This document shows positions 6,874-8,599 of a stretch of DNA of 8,599 nucleotides, piece after piece. Source of the stretch: JBOGWP01 sp050693875 (GTDB lineage Bacteria > Actinomycetota > CADDZG01 > JAHWKV01 > JBOGWP01); contig JBOGWP010000112.1 of assembly GCA_050693875.1 (NCBI GenBank), forward strand, positions 1 through 8,599, in the 5' to 3' direction. Position 1 is the stretch's first letter. Every line of letters starts with the position of its first letter. The notes under the pieces are model-generated. The model did not search any database. It had not been told where the DNA came from and was given only the letters and a program-made list of their open reading frames with translations. The position numbers were made by a program, and so were the translations under genes.

Positions 6874-6945
6874 TTCGCCTACATCGACGCCCACACGGAC
6901 ACGTTCGGGGTCGAGCCGATCTGCGAATTCCCCTGGGATGGATAG
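6870..6945 (+). pseudogene. IS3-family transposase orfB, 5' stub
   Basis: OrfB would carry the DDE integrase core. Its ATG (6870-6872) overlaps the orfA stop in the usual ATGA arrangement. One extra T at 6874-6875 shifts the frame. Without it the start reads MIAYIDAHTDTFGVEPIC, a typical orfB N-terminus. Similarity ends about codon 18, and the frame stops at TAG 6943-6945. The whole catalytic domain (DDE residues) is absent. Confidence 0.68.
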
Positions 6946-6981
6946 TGGTCGATGCGCTTGGAGCATGTCGGGATGAACCAT

Positions 6982-7021
6982 CCGAGTGCTTTGCGAGACG
7001 AATCCGAGAGGAATCCGAGAG
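6982..7021. repeat. Phased heptamer array B, 4 copies, 11-bp period
   Basis: Four plus-strand heptamers start exactly 11 bp apart: CCGAGTG (6982), GCGAGAC (6993), CCGAGAG (7004) and CCGAGAG (7015). The spacers are CTTT, GAAT and GAAT. The last two units form a perfect 11-bp tandem duplication. Array A at 1382-1410 has the same heptamer core and spacing, and 16 of 17 bases match between 1394-1410 and 7005-7021. Both arrays also share CCATCCG at the left edge (1378 region and 6979 region, allowing a 1-bp gap). The array lies between the IS3 remnant and the 20-bp tandem repeats. Its role is unknown; it looks like a protein-binding site. Confidence 0.6.
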
Positions 7022-7054
7022 CTCCCACCAAGCTCAACCCATGTGCGGCCCGGG

Positions 7055-7150
7055 GAGATGTCGGACGGAACGTTCCGGAGACATCTCTGACGTTCCGGAG
7101 ACATCTCTTACCTTCCGGAGACATCTCTTACCTTCCGGAGACATCTCTGA
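7055..7150. repeat. Tandem array of a 20-bp repeat with one inverted copy
   Basis: Four head-to-tail 20-bp units fill 7071-7150 with no gaps. Their core is TTCCGGAGACATCTCT, varying only at the edges (CG or CC at the start, GA or TA at the end). Directly before them, 7055-7071 is a partial inverted copy: GAGATGTC (7055-7062) mirrors GACATCTC (7080-7087), and CGGAAC mirrors GTTCCG across a 12-bp palindrome at 7066-7077. A 20-bp period is about two helical turns, so all direct units face the same side of the DNA. Multiple terminal repeats of this kind occur at the ends of IS21- and IS481-like elements, which would fit the short ORF at 7204. A regulatory or iteron-like function is the alternative. 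The period is not a multiple of three, so it is not a protein repeat. Confidence 0.72.
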
Positions 7151-7203
7151 CACCGCCCGAGTGAGGGTGCACCTTTTGCCTGTCGTGGAGACGGGAGGTG
7201 GGT

Positions 7204-7263
7204 ATGCCGCTGAGGGTGGTGATCATGGCCGAGCTGAGGCTGCAGGTGCTGGGCTTTCACTAA
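7204..7263 (+). CDS. 19-codon ORF with strong RBS, probable transposase N-terminal stub
   Basis: ATG at 7204 follows GGGAGG (7193-7198) with 5-base spacing. The frame reads MPLRVVIMAELRLQVLGFH and ends with TAA. A good ribosome binding site in front of so short a frame, right after an IS-end-like repeat array, suggests the surviving beginning of a transposase whose remainder was lost. The inner MAELRLQVL phrase looks like a first helix. No family can be assigned with 19 residues. A genuine small peptide cannot be excluded. Confidence 0.33.
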   Translation: MPLRVVIMAELRLQVLGFH

Positions 7264-7280
7264 CCTGTTTCGTTCTCAAG

Positions 7281-8204
7281 TCAATCCGTGGGCCGGCGAG
7301 CCTGGTTCGCCTCGCGGGCAACCGCCCAGGCGTCAGCCACCGGACCCAGGTGCCCGAGCTTGTCGGGGTTGATCACCGCGCGGATCGTCTGGATCTGTCG
7401 GTCGAGGATGTCGAGCGTCAGGGTGTTGAGAACCTGGCCGTCCCGGTCGCGGAAGATCGCGCCCGGCTGGCCGTTCACCGCGTGTGGCTCCACCACGACG
7501 CCGATCCGGACGAGCGGCGGGATGATTGCGGCGAGAACCCGGGCCACGTGGTCGGCGCCGATGATGGCCCTGGCGAACTGCGGGGCCTTGCCGCCGCCGT
7601 CCCCGACCATCTGAACGTCAGCGGCGAGCAGCACCCGCAGGCCGTCGACGTCCCCTTCCCTGAAGGCGCCGAAGAAACGCTCGGCGAGTTCCTCTCGCTC
7701 CCTCCGGTCGGCCTCGAACCGAGGCCGGCCCGCGTCCATGTGGCGCCGCGCTCGCACCGCCAGCTGGCGGCAGGCCGCCTCCGATCGCCCCACGGCCGAC
7801 GCGACCTCGGGAAAGCCGAACCCGAACACCTCCCGCAGCACGAAGACCGCCCTCTCGAGCGGGCTGAGCCGCTCGAGCAGCAACAAGGCCGCCATCGACA
7901 CCGAGTCGGCCAACTCCGCCGACCGTGCCGGATCCTCGTATGGGTCGGTGAGCAGCGGCTCGGGGAACCACGGCCCGACGTACTCCTCCCGCCGGACGCG
8001 GGCCGACCGCAGCACGTCGATCGAGATCCGGGTCACCACGGCCGAGAGGAAGGCCTTGGTCGACGTGGGGTGTGTCGGGGAGGCCTCGTAGCGCAGCCAA
8101 GCCTCCTGGACCGCATCCTCGGCCTCGCTCACGCTGCCGAGGATCCGGTAGGCGATCGCGAACAGCAGCGGCCGCAGCTCCTCGAACTCCTCGGTCCGGG
8201 TCAT
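7281..8204 (-). CDS. sigJ: ECF41-type RNA polymerase sigma factor (SigJ-like) with SnoaL-like C-terminal domain
   Basis: This 307-residue extracytoplasmic-function sigma factor directs RNA polymerase to a small set of promoters. Region sigma-2 spans about 10-75 (FAIAYRILGSVSEAEDAVQE). The linker carries WFPEPL (79-84), the ECF41 form of the WLPEP motif. Region sigma-4 spans about 105-155 (LSPLERAVFVLREVFGFGF and the recognition helix near SEAACRQLAVRAR). A SnoaL/NTF2-like domain follows (about 170-285) with the ECF41 hallmarks DGGGK (202-206) and NPDKLGHL (279-286). In this group the C-terminal domain, rather than an anti-sigma factor, controls activity, and none is seen nearby. The ATG (8202-8204) overlaps the TGA of the epimerase gene, with AGAGG just upstream inside that gene, so the two are translationally coupled. 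All regions are intact and the length is normal. Confidence 0.93.
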   Translation of the reverse strand: MTRTEEFEELRPLLFAIAYRILGSVSEAEDAVQEAWLRYEASPTHPTSTKAFLSAVVTRISIDVLRSARVRREEYVGPWFPEPLLTDPYEDPARSAELADSVSMAALLLLERLSPLERAVFVLREVFGFGFPEVASAVGRSEAACRQLAVRARRHMDAGRPRFEADRREREELAERFFGAFREGDVDGLRVLLAADVQMVGDGGGKAPQFARAIIGADHVARVLAAIIPPLVRIGVVVEPHAVNGQPGAIFRDRDGQVLNTLTLDILDRQIQTIRAVINPDKLGHLGPVADAWAVAREANQARRPTD

Positions 8205-8599
8205 GCCGCCTCTTGCTTGAAGCCCTCACGCCATGTGGGATACCGCAGCTCCCAGCCGAGCTCCCGCTTGGCCTTGGCGTTGGAGAACGGGCGCCCCTCC
8301 GTCATGATCGCCACCCCCATTTCGCCGGCCAGCGGCCGGACCAGCCACTTGGGGATCCGCAGTGGCCGCTTCGCCCCCACGCACGCGGCCAGATACGGCA
8401 GCCACTCGCTGACCGGGGCCGGTTCGTCGTCGACGATGTTGAACACGCCGTTCGCCCGCTGCTCCACAGCCAACACGGTAGCGCTCGCCGCGTCGTCGAG
8501 GTGCACCCACGAGAAGTAACCCGTGCCGCCCCCGATGACCGGGAGCCTGCGCTTGCGCACGAGCTGGATCTGGTCCTCGACGCCGCCGCCGGGACCGTA
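8201..8599 (-). CDS. NAD(P)-dependent epimerase/oxidoreductase, extended SDR fold (C-terminal part)
   Basis: The visible 132 residues are the C-terminal part of an extended short-chain dehydrogenase of the NAD-dependent epimerase/dehydratase type. The gene is open at the right edge, where the frame ends exactly on a codon. It starts in the window with YGPGGG, the usual post-catalytic motif. Then come the substrate-side segment FSWVHLDDAASAT (30-42), GVFNIVDDEPAPVSEWL (51-67) and the end helix NAKAKRELGW (107-116). The Rossmann GxxGxxG and the YxxxK site lie outside the window. Its stop overlaps the sigJ start as ATGA. ECF41 sigma genes are known for sitting next to carboxymuconolactone decarboxylase, oxidoreductase or epimerase genes that they often control, so this gene is the probable target of the sigma factor. 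The substrate is unknown. Confidence 0.88.
   Translation of the reverse strand, partial: YGPGGGVEDQIQLVRKRRLPVIGGGTGYFSWVHLDDAASATVLAVEQRANGVFNIVDDEPAPVSEWLPYLAACVGAKRPLRIPKWLVRPLAGEMGVAIMTEGRPFSNAKAKRELGWELRYPTWREGFKQEAA

Larger units (their letters stand above)
6501..6945 (+). mobile_element. IS3-family element remnant (left end, orfA, start of orfB)
   Basis: The left terminal sequence begins TGAATCGCGACGGGTAACCC at 6501 and continues with GGAGGCTCC. It resembles actinobacterial IS3 left ends, which start TGAA and carry a GGGT..CC core. A GGAGG ribosome binding site follows, then orfA at 6551 and the beginning of orfB at 6870. The element stops resembling orfB after about 6924 and no right inverted repeat is seen. 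An intact IS3 element is about 1.2-1.5 kb, so roughly two thirds is missing. It cannot transpose itself. Confidence 0.7.

Noticed and set aside
6925..6930. GAATTC (EcoRI site) at the end of orfB homology, with another at 1400-1405 in array A, suggesting a cloning chimera
   Set aside because: Both fit natural sequence (codons of orfB; spacer plus heptamer of the array), and nothing else points to an artificial junction.
7055..7150. CRISPR array
   Set aside because: The 20-bp units are directly abutting with no spacers, and no cas gene is present.
6870..8519. 549-codon plus-strand frame starting at the orfB ATG
   Set aside because: It runs antisense through sigJ and the epimerase gene and shows no motif; only its first few codons overlap a real feature (the frameshifted orfB start).

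Overview
The window looks like a stretch of high-GC actinobacterial chromosome. The coding density, the strong third-position GC bias that produces long antisense shadow frames, the ECF41/SigJ-type sigma factor, the large ATPase-LuxR regulator and the leaderless-looking promoters all fit this. Nearly every real gene is on the minus strand. The genus cannot be told from the sequence.

Layout from left to right. (1) 1-119: the start of a minus-strand gene with a good ribosome binding site, cut by the window edge. It is preceded by a TGT-starting sequence that may be the end of an insertion sequence. (2) 90-1286: an OLD/GajA-like ATPase whose ABC-type ATPase domain is complete but whose TOPRIM nuclease domain breaks off after its first motif. 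(3) 1382-2440: a scar region. It holds a phased heptamer repeat array, a small HTH-like ORF, a hairpin and the orphan C-terminus of a large serine recombinase. (4) 2460-6183: two intact minus-strand genes, an ATPase/LuxR transcription regulator (3400-6183) followed by an alpha/beta hydrolase (2460-3299). (5) 6184-7280: a second scar region. It holds a decayed IS3-family element with several single-base insertions, a second copy of the phased heptamer array, a 20-bp tandem repeat array with one inverted copy, and a 19-codon ORF behind a strong ribosome binding site. (6) 7281-8599: an epimerase/oxidoreductase gene, open at the right edge, overlapping by ATGA with an ECF41 sigma factor.

Two parts look functional. 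The epimerase-sigJ pair is the classical ECF41 arrangement, in which the sigma factor sits beside a carboxymuconolactone decarboxylase, oxidoreductase or epimerase gene. The LuxR-hydrolase pair may be a regulator with its downstream target. The rest is a record of mobile DNA: a broken OLD-type defence gene, a recombinase stub, an IS3 remnant and at least one further IS end.

The most unexpected signal is a repeat architecture found in both scar regions. Heptamers of the form NCGAGAG are separated by 4-bp spacers (often GAAT), giving an exact 11-bp period, with 3 copies at 1382-1410 and 4 copies at 6982-7021. The two sites also share flanking sequence. I know of no standard element with this exact form; its spacing resembles the binding sites of SARP-type regulators.
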